Shown: positions 33,980 to 43,976, counted from the stretch's first letter. The stretch: DNA of 64,000 nt from Paraburkholderia franconis (GCF_009362735.1 NZ_WHNP01000004.1:1-64000); one strand, 5' to 3'. Numbers and translations are program-made. The notes: generated by a model from the sequence alone, not told the origin.

Positions 33980-36517
33980 ATGAATCCCGGCGAAGCTCCG
34001 ATTGCTGAGATGCGGGCGGCTCTGGACAAAGAGTTCGACGTCCTGCTGCTTCCCGTCTCATATCCGTCTCTGGGCCCCATCCGCATCGTCGACGATCTGT
34101 TCGCGATTGGCCGCAGCGAGCCGCCCTTTGCCGAGTATTCGCGCGAGCTGGTCACGAAGCTTTCGCGGCGTCACGCGCGCATCTTTAGCGAGCACGGCGC
34201 GGTTTATGTGGCGGATCTCGACAGCAAGAACGGCACGACGGTAAACGGCAATGCCGTGCGTCAGACACCTGCTCGCGTGCGCGCAGGCGACGAGCTGTGC
34301 TTTGGCGGCGAGTTGAGCTATCGCGTCGCCATCGAACCTCGGCCGTTCAGTTCCGCATCGGCGCGTGGCGTTCAGCATCTGACGGTGACGCTCAAGCCGG
34401 AACGCGACGATCTGGGACTCGAAGCGATCGACATCCCTGTATTTCCGTTTCTTGTCAGCAAGACGGATGAACTGTTCGCGCGCTATAAGGACCGCTATCC
34501 GCATCAGGTCAATTACATTTCGCGGCGGCACGCCCATATCTTTCTGAAGAGCGGCGAACCGTGGATCGAAGATCTCGGCAGCACGAACGGCACATTCGTC
34601 AATCACAAGCGGCTGGGCGAGTCGGCTGTCACATTGCAAAACGGCGATGTGGTCGGATTCGGCGGAGATCATTTCGTCTATCAGGTCGCGCTCGAAAAAA
34701 CGTTCGAAATCGAGCCCACTGTCACGCAGATGACGCCGCCGCTCGCCGCCGCTGCTTCGCCCGTCGCTGCGGACACGCCCGCGCCAGTTGCGGCGGCTGC
34801 AGCAATGCCTGCGGAAGATCCCGACAAGACGACGTTCGTCGGCGCGGCGCATTCGTTTCTCGACATCTTCTGTGTCGATCGTGCGTTGCAGCGTGAAGAC
34901 GAAGTCAACGAGAACTCGCCGCCGTTGACGCCGGAAGAGTCGACGGAAACGCAGCCGCGCCGTCCGCGCCGCCGCTGGCAACTCCTGCTCAGCGAATTGA
35001 CGCGCACCTTCGCGGGCGGCGACCGCACGACGATGCGGCGCATCGGCTGGGGCGGCCTTGCCATGCTGATCGTCATCGGCGGCATTGCCGTTGCGCTCTA
35101 CATGCGCGGTGCGTCCGAGCGCGAAGTGAAGAATCTGCTTGCAGCGGGCGAATACGAAGAAGCGGCGAATTCCGCTACGTCTTATCTACAACATCATCCC
35201 GCCAGCGATTCGATCAGGTCGCTCGCAAGCGAAGCGCTGATGAAAGCGCGCGTGCCCGGTTGGCTGGCCGCATTGCACGTCAAGCAGTTCGACCGCGCTG
35301 CGTCCATGGTGGAAGGCATGCGCGCATCGAGCGAGGGCAACCCGGATGCCGTTTCGCTGATCGACCAGTTGCGCTGGGTCGGCGACCTCGAGCGTTTCGT
35401 CGTGGGCCGTGGCGGCCCCGACGCGCCGATTCACATCTACAGCGACGAAGGCCGCATCGACGATCTGCTGAAGCGCTGGGAAGACGATGCGAAAGGGCAT
35501 CAGCGCATACTCGATCGCATCGCGTCGTATGTGCCTGAATTTACCGAGCCGTATGCGCTCGCGATGAGCCATCTGCGCAAGCTGCAAAGCGACGATTCGG
35601 TGTACCTCGCCGCAATCGAGCGGCTCAATTCGACGATCGCGACTGAACTGGGACGCGACAAGCCGAACGCGTTGACGGCCGTGCTCGATGACTACGCGCA
35701 GCGTTATCTGCGTCTCGCCGGACTCGATGCGGTACGCGCAGATTTGCAGCAGTACACGGAACTCTTCAACGAAATGACAGCGCGTCATCTGCCGGCGCTG
35801 CTCGCATTGATGAAGAAGGCGAGCTTCAGCACGCCGCCGTTTCAGTCGCAATACAGGCAGTTGAGCGCGACACGTTTACCGTCATCGGAAGTTGTTGCGA
35901 AGCATGATGCCGTGAGCGCAGCATGGCAGAGCGGCGACAGCCAGCAGGCGCTGGCAGGCTTGCAGGCGATGCCCGCTGGCCCGTGGTCCGATGTGCTCGC
36001 GGCGGAACTTGCGCACAAGAAGGCGGTGCTCGACCAGTTCGCGGACTTGCAGAAAAGCCGCGGTGCGGGCAATCGAGACGACAAGCTGCTGTCGTTTTAC
36101 GCGAGCCTCGACCCCGCCGAAGACGCGTACTACGTGCGCGCAATTCAAACCGATGTCGATGCGCTGCGCGACCGCGCGCTCGCCCGCGCGCAGGACTCGA
36201 TCAATCGCGCGCAGACGCTATGGCGGCAATATCGCGCGAATGGTTCGATCGGCGGCACGCAACGTCTTGAAGCTGGCGTTTCGGAGGGCTTCCGCAATCA
36301 GGCGCGTCTGCTTTCGGAAGCGAATACGTCCGCGCAACAGGGCATGCGCATCTATACGCAATTGAAAGCGCCGCCTCCCGCCGGCTCCGATCAGTTGCTC
36401 GAAGATATCGAAGCGGAAACGCAATTACAGCGCCGTTCATTGCAGGAGTTGCGGATGGTGCTCGAGCCTGGCTTGCTGAAGTCCAAGCTCACTTTGATTG
36501 GAGGCACTGACGAGTGA
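33980..36517 (+). CDS. Membrane protein with two FHA domains
   Basis: The 845-residue protein has two phosphothreonine-binding FHA domains: the first (about 30-130) with L-S-R-R-H-A-R-I-F and D-S-K-N-G-T-T-V-N-G, the second (about 150-240) with I-S-R-R-H-A-H-I-F and G-S-T-N-G-T-F-V-N. The S-R-R-H and N-G-T residues that hold phosphothreonine are intact in both. A Pro/Ala linker and basic stretch precede one membrane helix (about 356-376), followed by about 470 helical residues outside, which carry TPR-like and coiled-coil character. It probably couples phosphorylation by the kinase at 26028 to the transport complex; its stop codon overlaps the start of the HlyD gene. Confidence 0.87.
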   Translation: MNPGEAPIAEMRAALDKEFDVLLLPVSYPSLGPIRIVDDLFAIGRSEPPFAEYSRELVTKLSRRHARIFSEHGAVYVADLDSKNGTTVNGNAVRQTPARVRAGDELCFGGELSYRVAIEPRPFSSASARGVQHLTVTLKPERDDLGLEAIDIPVFPFLVSKTDELFARYKDRYPHQVNYISRRHAHIFLKSGEPWIEDLGSTNGTFVNHKRLGESAVTLQNGDVVGFGGDHFVYQVALEKTFEIEPTVTQMTPPLAAAASPVAADTPAPVAAAAAMPAEDPDKTTFVGAAHSFLDIFCVDRALQREDEVNENSPPLTPEESTETQPRRPRRRWQLLLSELTRTFAGGDRTTMRRIGWGGLAMLIVIGGIAVALYMRGASEREVKNLLAAGEYEEAANSATSYLQHHPASDSIRSLASEALMKARVPGWLAALHVKQFDRAASMVEGMRASSEGNPDAVSLIDQLRWVGDLERFVVGRGGPDAPIHIYSDEGRIDDLLKRWEDDAKGHQRILDRIASYVPEFTEPYALAMSHLRKLQSDDSVYLAAIERLNSTIATELGRDKPNALTAVLDDYAQRYLRLAGLDAVRADLQQYTELFNEMTARHLPALLALMKKASFSTPPFQSQYRQLSATRLPSSEVVAKHDAVSAAWQSGDSQQALAGLQAMPAGPWSDVLAAELAHKKAVLDQFADLQKSRGAGNRDDKLLSFYASLDPAEDAYYVRAIQTDVDALRDRALARAQDSINRAQTLWRQYRANGSIGGTQRLEAGVSEGFRNQARLLSEANTSAQQGMRIYTQLKAPPPAGSDQLLEDIEAETQLQRRSLQELRMVLEPGLLKSKLTLIGGTDE

Positions 36518-37887
36518 AGCGCGACAATCATCCGAAGCCGCTTTACGAAGCGCTCGAAGATCACAGTGCCGAGGGCATCGCGATCCTCGCCGCGGAGCCC
36601 GTGCGCATTGCGACGGCACTCGTCCTGACGCTGGTCGCGCTGGTCGTGGCGGGTCTGTTGTGGTCGTTCATCGGACGCGCGGATGTGATCGTGACGGCGC
36701 AAGGCATGCTCGCGCCGGAATCGGACGTGCGGCGCATCTACGCGCCAATCGACGGCGAACTGACTGACCTGTATATCGCCGAGGGGCAGCCCGTATCGAA
36801 GGGCGATGTGCTCGCGCGCATCAATGCGCGCGGCGCAATCGAAGCGGCGACCAATGCGTTGCAGGCGCAACTGAAACTCGAAGACGCCGAGCGCGAATGG
36901 AAAGAGTTTCCGCAAAAGAAGGAGTTGATGGAGCGAAGGGCGGCCGCGCTCAAGGATCAGCTCGAAGTGGAAGAGCGTCTGCACGAGAACCGCATTTCCG
37001 AAGGCACGACCAAGCTCGCGGAAGGCCAGAAGGCGGAGCTTGAAGAAGCGCGCAGCACGCTCGACAATGCGCGCCGCACACGCGACGCCGCGCGCCAGGA
37101 AGCGGACAAGTACGCGCGCCTCTTCGCGCAGCCAGGCGGTGGCGGCGTGGCCGAACTGCAGGTCGAGGCGAAGCGCAACACGTATCTGGAAGCGGACAAC
37201 GCCTATCGTGTCGCGCAATCGAGGCTCACGGAACTCGACTTCAAGCTGAGCCACGAGTACGCGCAGGCCAATGCACAACTCGAAACGAGCGGCCAGCAGG
37301 CGACGAGCTTGCAGCTTCAATACGATGCCGCGATTCGCGACATCACGAGCACCGAAGAGAAACTGCGCCTGCAATTGCAGACGGCGCGCCTCGTCGCCGA
37401 CGCGGCCGCGCGCATTCGCTTCGAGAACATCGACAAGGACAATTTCCTGCTGATCCTCGCGCCGACATCGGGCGTCATCACCGATGTGACGTCGACGCAA
37501 ACGGGCGACAAGATCCAGGCGAACACGCCGCTGGGCGGCATCGCGCCGAAGGATGCGCGCCCCGTGCTGAAGATCGAGATCGCCGAGCGCGACCGCGCGT
37601 TCCTGCACGAAGGCATGCCCGTCAAGCTGAAATTCAAAGCATTTCCGTATCAGCGCTATGGCCTCATCAACGGCACGCTCGCGTATATCTCGCCGGCGAC
37701 GAAACCGTCGGCGCAGGACAAGCAGCCTGTCTATGAAGGCCGCGTGTCGCTCGACAAGAATTACTACCAGGTCGCGGAGAACCGCTATCCGCTGCGTTAC
37801 GGCATGACGGCGAGCGCCGAAATCGTCGTGCGCGAGCGGAGGCTGATCGACCTGGGGCTGGACCCGTTCAGGCAATTGGCCGGATAA
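36514..37887 (+). CDS. HlyD-family periplasmic adaptor of the type I exporter
   Basis: The 457-residue membrane-fusion protein starts at a GTG that overlaps the TGA of the FHA gene. It has one N-terminal membrane helix (about 30-52), the lipoyl-like half R-R-I-Y-A-P-I-D-G-E-L-T-D-L-Y (about 74-88), a very long coiled-coil hairpin (about 110-300), and the second lipoyl half A-P-T-S-G-V-I-T-D-V (about 318-327) before the beta-barrel. F-L-H-E-G-M-P-V-K-L-K belongs to the HlyD C-terminal domain. The long hairpin should reach the NodT/TolC tunnel. It is the adaptor expected between the C39 ABC transporter and the outer membrane. Confidence 0.9.
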   Translation: MKRDNHPKPLYEALEDHSAEGIAILAAEPVRIATALVLTLVALVVAGLLWSFIGRADVIVTAQGMLAPESDVRRIYAPIDGELTDLYIAEGQPVSKGDVLARINARGAIEAATNALQAQLKLEDAEREWKEFPQKKELMERRAAALKDQLEVEERLHENRISEGTTKLAEGQKAELEEARSTLDNARRTRDAARQEADKYARLFAQPGGGGVAELQVEAKRNTYLEADNAYRVAQSRLTELDFKLSHEYAQANAQLETSGQQATSLQLQYDAAIRDITSTEEKLRLQLQTARLVADAAARIRFENIDKDNFLLILAPTSGVITDVTSTQTGDKIQANTPLGGIAPKDARPVLKIEIAERDRAFLHEGMPVKLKFKAFPYQRYGLINGTLAYISPATKPSAQDKQPVYEGRVSLDKNYYQVAENRYPLRYGMTASAEIVVRERRLIDLGLDPFRQLAG

Positions 37888-37986
37888 GCCGGCCACGATC
37901 TGAGCGCGCTGCAACGCAAGCCGTAGTCAACATACAACCGCCAGCACGCCTGTTCGTTCGGGCCACCATTAGAAGGAGCGGACGAG

Positions 37987-38739
37987 ATGACCGCGATCGT
38001 ACGAATCGATGATGAAGTCGTGGATGTCGGCGAATTCACGCGCCTGCTGAAGCTCACGGGCCAGTTCGAAAGCCTGATCGAGCAGATGGTGCGCGACAAG
38101 CTGACGGTGCATGCCGCGAAGAAGCATGGCGTGACGGTGAACCCCGACGAAATCCAGGAGCGCGCCGACCAGTTCCGGCGCGTGCGTGGGCTGCATCGCG
38201 CGGCCGACATGAACCAGTACCTCGACACGCTCAAGGTCAGTCTCGACGAGTTCGAGGGGTTCATCACGGATAGCCTGTATCAGGAGAAGATGCTCGACAA
38301 GGTCTGTAGCGACGGCGCAATAGAAGAGTACTTCTCGATGAATTCGCCGAAGTTCGATGCGATCGAGATCAGTCACATTCTTCTCGACGACGAAGGCAAG
38401 GCCAAGGAGATGATCTCGTATCTGAACGACGATCCCGACGCATTCGCGGAAATGGCCCGCGAGCATTCGATTGCGGATACGAGTGTATCGGGCGGCGTGA
38501 TCGGCAAGGTACTGCGTGGCTCGCTGAAGCCCGATATCGAAGCGAAGATCTTCAACGCGGCAGTCGGCGACCTGCTTGGGCCGTTTGCTTCGCCGGACCG
38601 TTCGTGCTTCGAGATTTTTGCCGTGACGGCGAAATATCCGGCAGAGCTCGATGCCGATGTCGCATCGGAAATCAAACGCCTGCTGCGCGAAGAGTGGCTG
38701 ATGACGCGCGCCCAGGAACACATCATCGAAGCGCTCTGA
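37987..38739 (+). CDS. Cytoplasmic parvulin-type peptidyl-prolyl isomerase
   Basis: The 250-residue protein has a SurA/trigger-factor-like N-terminal helical region and a PpiC rotamase domain (about 115-225): I-S-H-I-L-L-D-D-E-G-K-A, F-A-E-M-A-R-E-H-S, S-G-G-V-I-G-K-V, and D-L-L-G-P-F-A-S. No signal peptide or membrane segment is present, so it should work in the cytoplasm. Parvulins without signal sequences accompany several C39-type peptide exporters, where they may keep substrates unfolded or mature them. AAGGAG precedes the ATG. It lies 99 bp after hlyD and 35 bp before the transporter gene, clearly in the operon. Confidence 0.85.
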   Translation: MTAIVRIDDEVVDVGEFTRLLKLTGQFESLIEQMVRDKLTVHAAKKHGVTVNPDEIQERADQFRRVRGLHRAADMNQYLDTLKVSLDEFEGFITDSLYQEKMLDKVCSDGAIEEYFSMNSPKFDAIEISHILLDDEGKAKEMISYLNDDPDAFAEMAREHSIADTSVSGGVIGKVLRGSLKPDIEAKIFNAAVGDLLGPFASPDRSCFEIFAVTAKYPAELDADVASEIKRLLREEWLMTRAQEHIIEAL

Positions 38740-38774
38740 GCTGAAGCGCGCTACTGCCGGGGACCACGAGCATC

Positions 38775-41700
38775 ATGGATGCACCGCAAACCACGCCGTC
38801 CATTGCCGATTTTCTGTCGACGGTCGAGATCCTGTCGCCGTTCACGCGCGAAGAACTCGAACGTCTCGCGGAACATGTGCAATCGCGCTTCTATTCCTTT
38901 GGCGAAACGGTGTGCAACGTGGGCGATCCCGCCGACGGTCTCTATGTGATCAAGTCGGGCTCGGTGCGCATCTTCACCGAAGAACACGGCAAGGAAATCA
39001 GCATGGGCGTGCGCAAGTTGGGCGAAGTGTTCGCCGACATCGCGATGCTGCGCGCGTACGTGCACGAGTCGTCCGTGCGTTCTTCGGGCAAGACGGAGTT
39101 GCTGTTCATTCCGCGCGCGGCGATCGAGCCCGTCATCGGCGGCAATCAGGCCGCGCTCGCATTTGTCGCGAGCTATGTCGCGATCAATTCGGCGGGCGGC
39201 TTCGTTGCGCAGCTATTCGATTTGCGCGGCAAGCTGAACAAGCAGGAACTGGAAGAATACGTGCGCAGCGTCGGCGTCAAGCGCGTCACCGCCGGCAAGG
39301 AGATTCTCAAGCAGGACGGGCGCGACGACCGGCGTCTCTATGTGGTGCGGCAAGGCGAAGTGCGCATCGTGCGCCAGGAAGACGGCAACGACTATACGCT
39401 TGCGACCCTGCGCGACGGCGAGATCTTCGGTGAAAAGGCCTGCCTGATGCGGCAGGAACAGGCTGCGTCGGCGATTGCCACGACCGATACGCGCTTGCTC
39501 GTCATTCCCGAGCGCACGGTGCATTTCATTCTCGAGCGCAATCCGAAACTGCGCGAAGTACTCGACGAGCGTATCAAATACGCGGATCGCGAGCTGGACC
39601 GGCAAAAGCGCATCGAACAGCGGCGCAAGATGCCGCTGCGGCTCGATCTTCATACGAAGCCGGAATTCGGCGAACGCGTGATCAAGCGCTTCGCGCTCGT
39701 CGAGCAGGCGGAGGAAATGGATTGCGGCGCCGCGTGCCTTGCGATGATCTGCAAGCACTACGGCATACCGATGACGCTCGGCAAGCTGCGCGAGCTCGCG
39801 AACGTGACGACGCAAGGCGCGACGCTCGACAGCCTGGCGCGTGCGGGCGAATCGCTGGGCTTCACCGCGCGCGGCGTGCAATGCACGTTCGATTCGCTGC
39901 GCGGGTTCGATCTGCCCTTTATCGTGCACTGGGAGGGCTACCACTACATCATCGTGTACGGCGTGTCGAAGGATCACGTCTGGCTCGCCGATCCCGCCCT
40001 GGGCTTTCGCAAGCTGAATATCGAAGACTTCGAGCGGGGCTGGAGCGGCACGTGTCTGCTGTTCACGCCGGGGCCGAATCTCGTGCAGCTATCGGCGTCG
40101 CGCTCGCCGTGGCTGCGCTTCGTCGCCTATCTGACGCCATACAAAAAGATACTGATGCACCTGTTTCTCGCGACGTTCGTCATTCAGGTGCTGGGCGTGA
40201 TTCCGCCATTGATCATCCAGAACATTCTCGATGGCGTGATCGTGCATCAGAACATCAGTCTGCTGCATCTGCTGATACTCGGTCTGATCATTTCGAATGT
40301 GTTCTCGCAACTGATGTCGATGATCCGTGCGTATCTGTCGAACTTCATGGTTCGCAACATGGACTTCGCGATGATGTCGCAGTTCTTCAAGCACACGATG
40401 TCGCTGCCGTTCTCTTTCTTCGCAAAGCGCAAGACGGGTGACATTTTTGCGCGCTTCCAGGAGAACCAGACGATCCGCGCGTTCCTGACGGAATCGACGG
40501 TGACGACAGCGCTCAATCTGCTGATGGTATTCATCTACTTCGCGATCATGTTCTTCTACAACGCGAAGATGACGATGGTGCTGATCGCATTCGTCATTCC
40601 CATCACGGCTCTGACGATTGTCGCTACGCCGAAGATCAAGAACTACGCGCGCGAGACGTTCTCGGCGGCAACGGACTCGAAGTCGTTCCTGATGGAGGCG
40701 CTCTCGGGCGTCGAGACGGTGAAGGGCATGGGTATCGAGCGGCCCGTGCGTCTGCGCTGGGAGAAGAAGTACGCGAAAGCCCTTGAAGTGCAGTACCGCG
40801 CGCACGCGTTCAACATCCTGATCGGCTTTATCAGCCAGTTGCTGAATGCGGCGACGACGATTGCGATCCTGTGGGTCGGCGCGAATCTCGTGCTTGCGCG
40901 CGAAATGACGATTGGTCAATTGATCGCATTCAATGCATTCATGGGCAGCGTGCTGACGCCGCTGATGGGACTCGTCAGCTTGTGGAGCATGCTGAACGAT
41001 GCCGGTGTCGCAATGGAGCGCCTCGGCGACGTGCTCGACATCGAGCCCGAGCAGAAGCCGGAAGATCTGCCTTCGCGCGTGATGCTGCCGGATCTGCAAG
41101 GCGCAATCAGCCTGAACGGCGTCTATTTCCGCTACGGTGAGAACGAGGGCGCGTATGTGCTCGAGAACATCACGTTCGATATCAAGCCGGGCGAGCTCGT
41201 TGCAATAGTCGGAAGAAGCGGCTCGGGCAAGACGACGCTCGCGAAGCTGCTGGTCGGCTTTTACGCGCCGAGCGACGGCAAGATGACCGTCGACGGCTAT
41301 GACATGAACGTGGTCGACAAGGCGTTCTACCGTGCGCAGATCGGCTATGTGATGCAGTCCAATCTGCTGTTCTCGGGCACGATTGCCGAGAACATCGCGA
41401 GCGGCGACGATACGCCCGACCGGCGGCGCATCGAGGAGGTGGCGAAGATGGCCGACGCGCATGCGTTCATCAGCAAGCTGCCGCTCGGTTACGAACAGAT
41501 CGTCGGTGAGCGCGGCATCGGCTTGTCGGGCGGACAGATCCAGCGTCTGTGCATTGCGCGCGCGCTGTATCACGATCCGCGTCTGCTCGTATTCGACGAA
41601 GCGACGTCGGCGCTCGATACGCAGTCGGAAAGCAATATCCTCAGCAACATGCACGACATCCTCAAGGGACGCACGGCCGTCATCATCGCGCACCGTCTGA

Positions 41701-41831
41701 GCACGATCATGCGCGCGGACAAGATTCTCGTGCTGTACGAAGGTGCGATCGTCGAGCAGGGGCGTCACGAGGAACTGGTCAACCGGAAGGGCATGTACTA
41801 CCAGCTAGTCCAGAAACAGTTGAGCGCGTGA
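38775..41831 (+). CDS. Peptidase-C39 ABC transporter with two N-terminal cyclic-nucleotide-binding-like domains
   Basis: The 1018-residue protein has two cNMP-binding-type beta-barrels (about 15-130 and 150-280). The C39 peptidase domain follows (about 300-430), with Cys317 in E-M-D-C-G-A-A-C, His390 in Y-H-Y-I-I-V-Y and Asp406 in L-A-D-P. Then come six membrane helices (about 445-740) and an ATPase: Walker A G-R-S-G-S-G-K-T-T (about 813), signature L-S-G-G-Q-I-Q-R (about 917), Walker B L-L-V-F-D-E-A-T (about 937), and I-I-A-H-R-L-S. It should cut leaders after Gly-Gly and export the cores. In both barrels the phosphate-binding segment lacks the usual Arg (A-D-I-A-M-L-R-A-Y and E-K-A-C-L-M-R-Q-E-Q), so ligand binding is uncertain. 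Confidence 0.92.
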   Translation: MDAPQTTPSIADFLSTVEILSPFTREELERLAEHVQSRFYSFGETVCNVGDPADGLYVIKSGSVRIFTEEHGKEISMGVRKLGEVFADIAMLRAYVHESSVRSSGKTELLFIPRAAIEPVIGGNQAALAFVASYVAINSAGGFVAQLFDLRGKLNKQELEEYVRSVGVKRVTAGKEILKQDGRDDRRLYVVRQGEVRIVRQEDGNDYTLATLRDGEIFGEKACLMRQEQAASAIATTDTRLLVIPERTVHFILERNPKLREVLDERIKYADRELDRQKRIEQRRKMPLRLDLHTKPEFGERVIKRFALVEQAEEMDCGAACLAMICKHYGIPMTLGKLRELANVTTQGATLDSLARAGESLGFTARGVQCTFDSLRGFDLPFIVHWEGYHYIIVYGVSKDHVWLADPALGFRKLNIEDFERGWSGTCLLFTPGPNLVQLSASRSPWLRFVAYLTPYKKILMHLFLATFVIQVLGVIPPLIIQNILDGVIVHQNISLLHLLILGLIISNVFSQLMSMIRAYLSNFMVRNMDFAMMSQFFKHTMSLPFSFFAKRKTGDIFARFQENQTIRAFLTESTVTTALNLLMVFIYFAIMFFYNAKMTMVLIAFVIPITALTIVATPKIKNYARETFSAATDSKSFLMEALSGVETVKGMGIERPVRLRWEKKYAKALEVQYRAHAFNILIGFISQLLNAATTIAILWVGANLVLAREMTIGQLIAFNAFMGSVLTPLMGLVSLWSMLNDAGVAMERLGDVLDIEPEQKPEDLPSRVMLPDLQGAISLNGVYFRYGENEGAYVLENITFDIKPGELVAIVGRSGSGKTTLAKLLVGFYAPSDGKMTVDGYDMNVVDKAFYRAQIGYVMQSNLLFSGTIAENIASGDDTPDRRRIEEVAKMADAHAFISKLPLGYEQIVGERGIGLSGGQIQRLCIARALYHDPRLLVFDEATSALDTQSESNILSNMHDILKGRTAVIIAHRLSTIMRADKILVLYEGAIVEQGRHEELVNRKGMYYQLVQKQLSA

Positions 41832-43174
41832 TGAAGATACTCGACCAGCAACCGGAAGACAGCAGTTCCGCACTCTCGTACGCGGGATTGATCGAGAAGA
41901 TCGAGATATTGCGTTCGACGCTGCGCTGGTCGTCGCGGCTCGAACGCGCGGATATCGAAAAGCTCCTGAAACAGGCCAGTTCCTTGCGCGATGAAGTGAT
42001 GCAGATGTCGCACAAGGAGCGCTTCGTACAGGCGGCTGCCGTCGAGCCGTTGCGCGGTGATCAGTCGCGCGGGGCGCGGCGGCAGGCGCTGCTTGCGCGC
42101 AGCTTCATTTTCGAAGGCACGTTCGGCGACAACCCTAAACTGCTGGAAGCACTCGAAATCTCGGAGAAGGCCGCGCCGACCGATCTGCCCGTCCTGATCG
42201 ACGGCGAAAGCGGCACCGGCAAGGAGTTGATGGCGAAAGTCATTCACGCGAACGGCAGCCGCGCGGACAAGCCGTTTATCTCCGTCAACTGCGGCGCGAT
42301 TCCGGACAACCTGCTGGAATCGGAGCTGTTCGGTCATCGCAAGGGTGCGTTCACGGGCGCGACGAACGACCGCAAAGGCAAATTCGAAAGCGCGCATACA
42401 GGTACGATCTTTCTCGACGAAATCGGCGAGTTGCCGTTGACGGGACAGGTGAAACTGCTGCGCGTGCTGGAAGCGCATGAAATACAGCGCGTGGGTTCCG
42501 ACGAGCCGATCGGCGTCGATACGCGCATCGTCGCCGCGACCAATCGCAACCTGCGCAAGCTGAGCGAGCAGGGCACCTTCCGCGAAGATCTGTTCTATCG
42601 GCTGAGCGTCATTCACGTGACGCTGCCGCCGTTGCGCGAGCGGCGCGATGAAATTTCGCTGCTGATCCAGTACTTCGGCGACGAGGCAGCGGGCGTGCTC
42701 AAACGCCGTCCCGTGAGAATAACCCCTAAATTAAGGGACTTTCTGCTGACCTATTCGTATCCGGGCAATATCCGCGAATTGCGCAACGTGATGTACCGCA
42801 TTTCGTGTCTCGCGGGCGATATCGCCGATGTCGATCACCTGCCGTCGGATATGCGCCCGTCGTCGCCCGTTTCTTCGTTGGTGCCCGGCGTGGTGAACGA
42901 CACGGCGACCGGCGCCGCGAGCGTGACGAACCTGCTGTCGCTCAGCGACGCGAAGCGCGCCGCCAGCGACGAAGCCGAAAAGGCCTTCTTGCAGCGCGGC
43001 TTGCAGGAAGTGGGCGGCACGGTCGCGGAACTGGCGCGGCGCGTCGACATGAACCGCTCGCATCTTCAGATGCTGCTGAAGAAGCACGGGCTGCATTCGA
43101 AGGATTTTCGCCGCCAGCACGCGCAGGCCAATGCGCGCAAGGACGAAACAGAAGCGAACGACGAAACGCAATGA
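41831..43174 (+). CDS. Sigma54-dependent transcriptional activator
   Basis: The 447-residue protein starts at an ATG that overlaps the TGA of the transporter gene. A short N-terminal region (about 1-90) has no receiver or other known sensor domain. The AAA+ core (about 95-335) has Walker A G-E-S-G-T-G-K-E, the sigma54-contact loop G-A-F-T-G-A (about 172), Walker B T-I-F-L-D-E-I-G, and R-E-D-L-F-Y-R-L. The C-terminus (about 390-430) is a Fis-type helix-turn-helix (V-A-E-L-A-R-R-V-D-M-N-R-S-H-L). It should drive the sigma54 promoters found before the GG-leader genes. Lacking a sensor, it may be controlled by phosphorylation or partner binding through the short N-terminus. Confidence 0.92.
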   Translation: MKILDQQPEDSSSALSYAGLIEKIEILRSTLRWSSRLERADIEKLLKQASSLRDEVMQMSHKERFVQAAAVEPLRGDQSRGARRQALLARSFIFEGTFGDNPKLLEALEISEKAAPTDLPVLIDGESGTGKELMAKVIHANGSRADKPFISVNCGAIPDNLLESELFGHRKGAFTGATNDRKGKFESAHTGTIFLDEIGELPLTGQVKLLRVLEAHEIQRVGSDEPIGVDTRIVAATNRNLRKLSEQGTFREDLFYRLSVIHVTLPPLRERRDEISLLIQYFGDEAAGVLKRRPVRITPKLRDFLLTYSYPGNIRELRNVMYRISCLAGDIADVDHLPSDMRPSSPVSSLVPGVVNDTATGAASVTNLLSLSDAKRAASDEAEKAFLQRGLQEVGGTVAELARRVDMNRSHLQMLLKKHGLHSKDFRRQHAQANARKDETEANDETQ

Positions 43175-43205
43175 CGCAACGCGATGACGAAACCGAAGCG
43201 TCGTA

Positions 43206-43976
43206 TCAGGGCGCCGGATTGAGCAGCGTTTTGTCAGACGCATGCGGGTCTTCCGCCTGCACGACGATGGCCGTGATGTTATCGCGGCCGCCGCGCGCCA
43301 GCGCGATATCGACGAGTTCGCCGGGTGCACGCCGGCAATCGACAGTGGAGAGCGTCTTGTGAATCTCCTCGTCGGTCACTTCGTTGCTCAGACCATCGCT
43401 GCATAGCAGGAACACATCGCCGTCCGCGACTTCGATCGCGTCTTCGTCGAGATCGAGATGATCGGTTGCGCCGACCGCGCGCGTAATGATGTTGTGCGCC
43501 GGATGATTGTGCGCTTCTTCTTCCGTCAGATAACCGGAGCGGCGCAGCTCTTCCACCTGGCTGTGATCGCGCGTCAGCTGGCGTAACTGCCCTTCACGCA
43601 GCAGATAGATGCGGCTGTCGCCCGCCCACAGATAGCCGCAGAAGCGGTCGCATGCGAGCAGCACCACGACGGTGGTGCCGATGCGCGGCACCTGCCGGCG
43701 GCTCGCCTCTTCGCGCAGCTGACGGTTCGCGTCTTGCAGGCGCGTGCGCGCCTGGGCGATGAACTGCTTGATGCCCGTTGCGTCCGGTAGCTGGCCGAGT
43801 ACTTCGACGACGAGCTGGCTCGCGAGATCGCCGACGGCGTGTCCGCCCATGCCGTCGGCCACGGCCCAAAGGCCGCGTTGCGGCTCATCGAGGCAGGCGT
43901 CCTCGTTGATCTCGCGCACGCGGCCGGTGTCGGAGCGTGCCGCCGACGTCCACCGGAATTGACTGATACAGGTCAC
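43206..43976 (-). CDS. PP2C-family Ser/Thr phosphatase
   Basis: The 256-residue soluble protein has all PP2C metal-site motifs: [13 protein letters not shown] (about 15-27), V-A-D-G-M-G-G-H (about 39-46), [26 protein letters not shown] and [11 protein letters not shown]. It removes phosphate from Ser/Thr and resembles PppA/Stp1. The likely start is GTG 43976, six bases after the stop of small protein 4, so both would come from the same sigma54 promoter; a clear ribosome-binding site is lacking. It converges with the sigma54 activator gene (32-bp gap). It is the natural opponent of the kinase at 26028. Confidence 0.9.
   Translation of the reverse strand: MTCISQFRWTSAARSDTGRVREINEDACLDEPQRGLWAVADGMGGHAVGDLASQLVVEVLGQLPDATGIKQFIAQARTRLQDANRQLREEASRRQVPRIGTTVVVLLACDRFCGYLWAGDSRIYLLREGQLRQLTRDHSQVEELRRSGYLTEEEAHNHPAHNIITRAVGATDHLDLDEDAIEVADGDVFLLCSDGLSNEVTDEEIHKTLSTVDCRRAPGELVDIALARGGRDNITAIVVQAEDPHASDKTLLNPAP

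Noticed and set aside
40089..41768. A 559-codon minus-strand frame opposite the ABC transporter
   Set aside because: Shadow of the transporter gene; composition is Arg/Asp/His-rich and no domain is visible.
42715..42740. An A/T-rich inverted repeat (CCCTAAATTAAGGG) inside the sigma54 activator gene
   Set aside because: It is in frame and coding; with no partner site nearby it is more likely chance codon choice than an operator or insertion scar.
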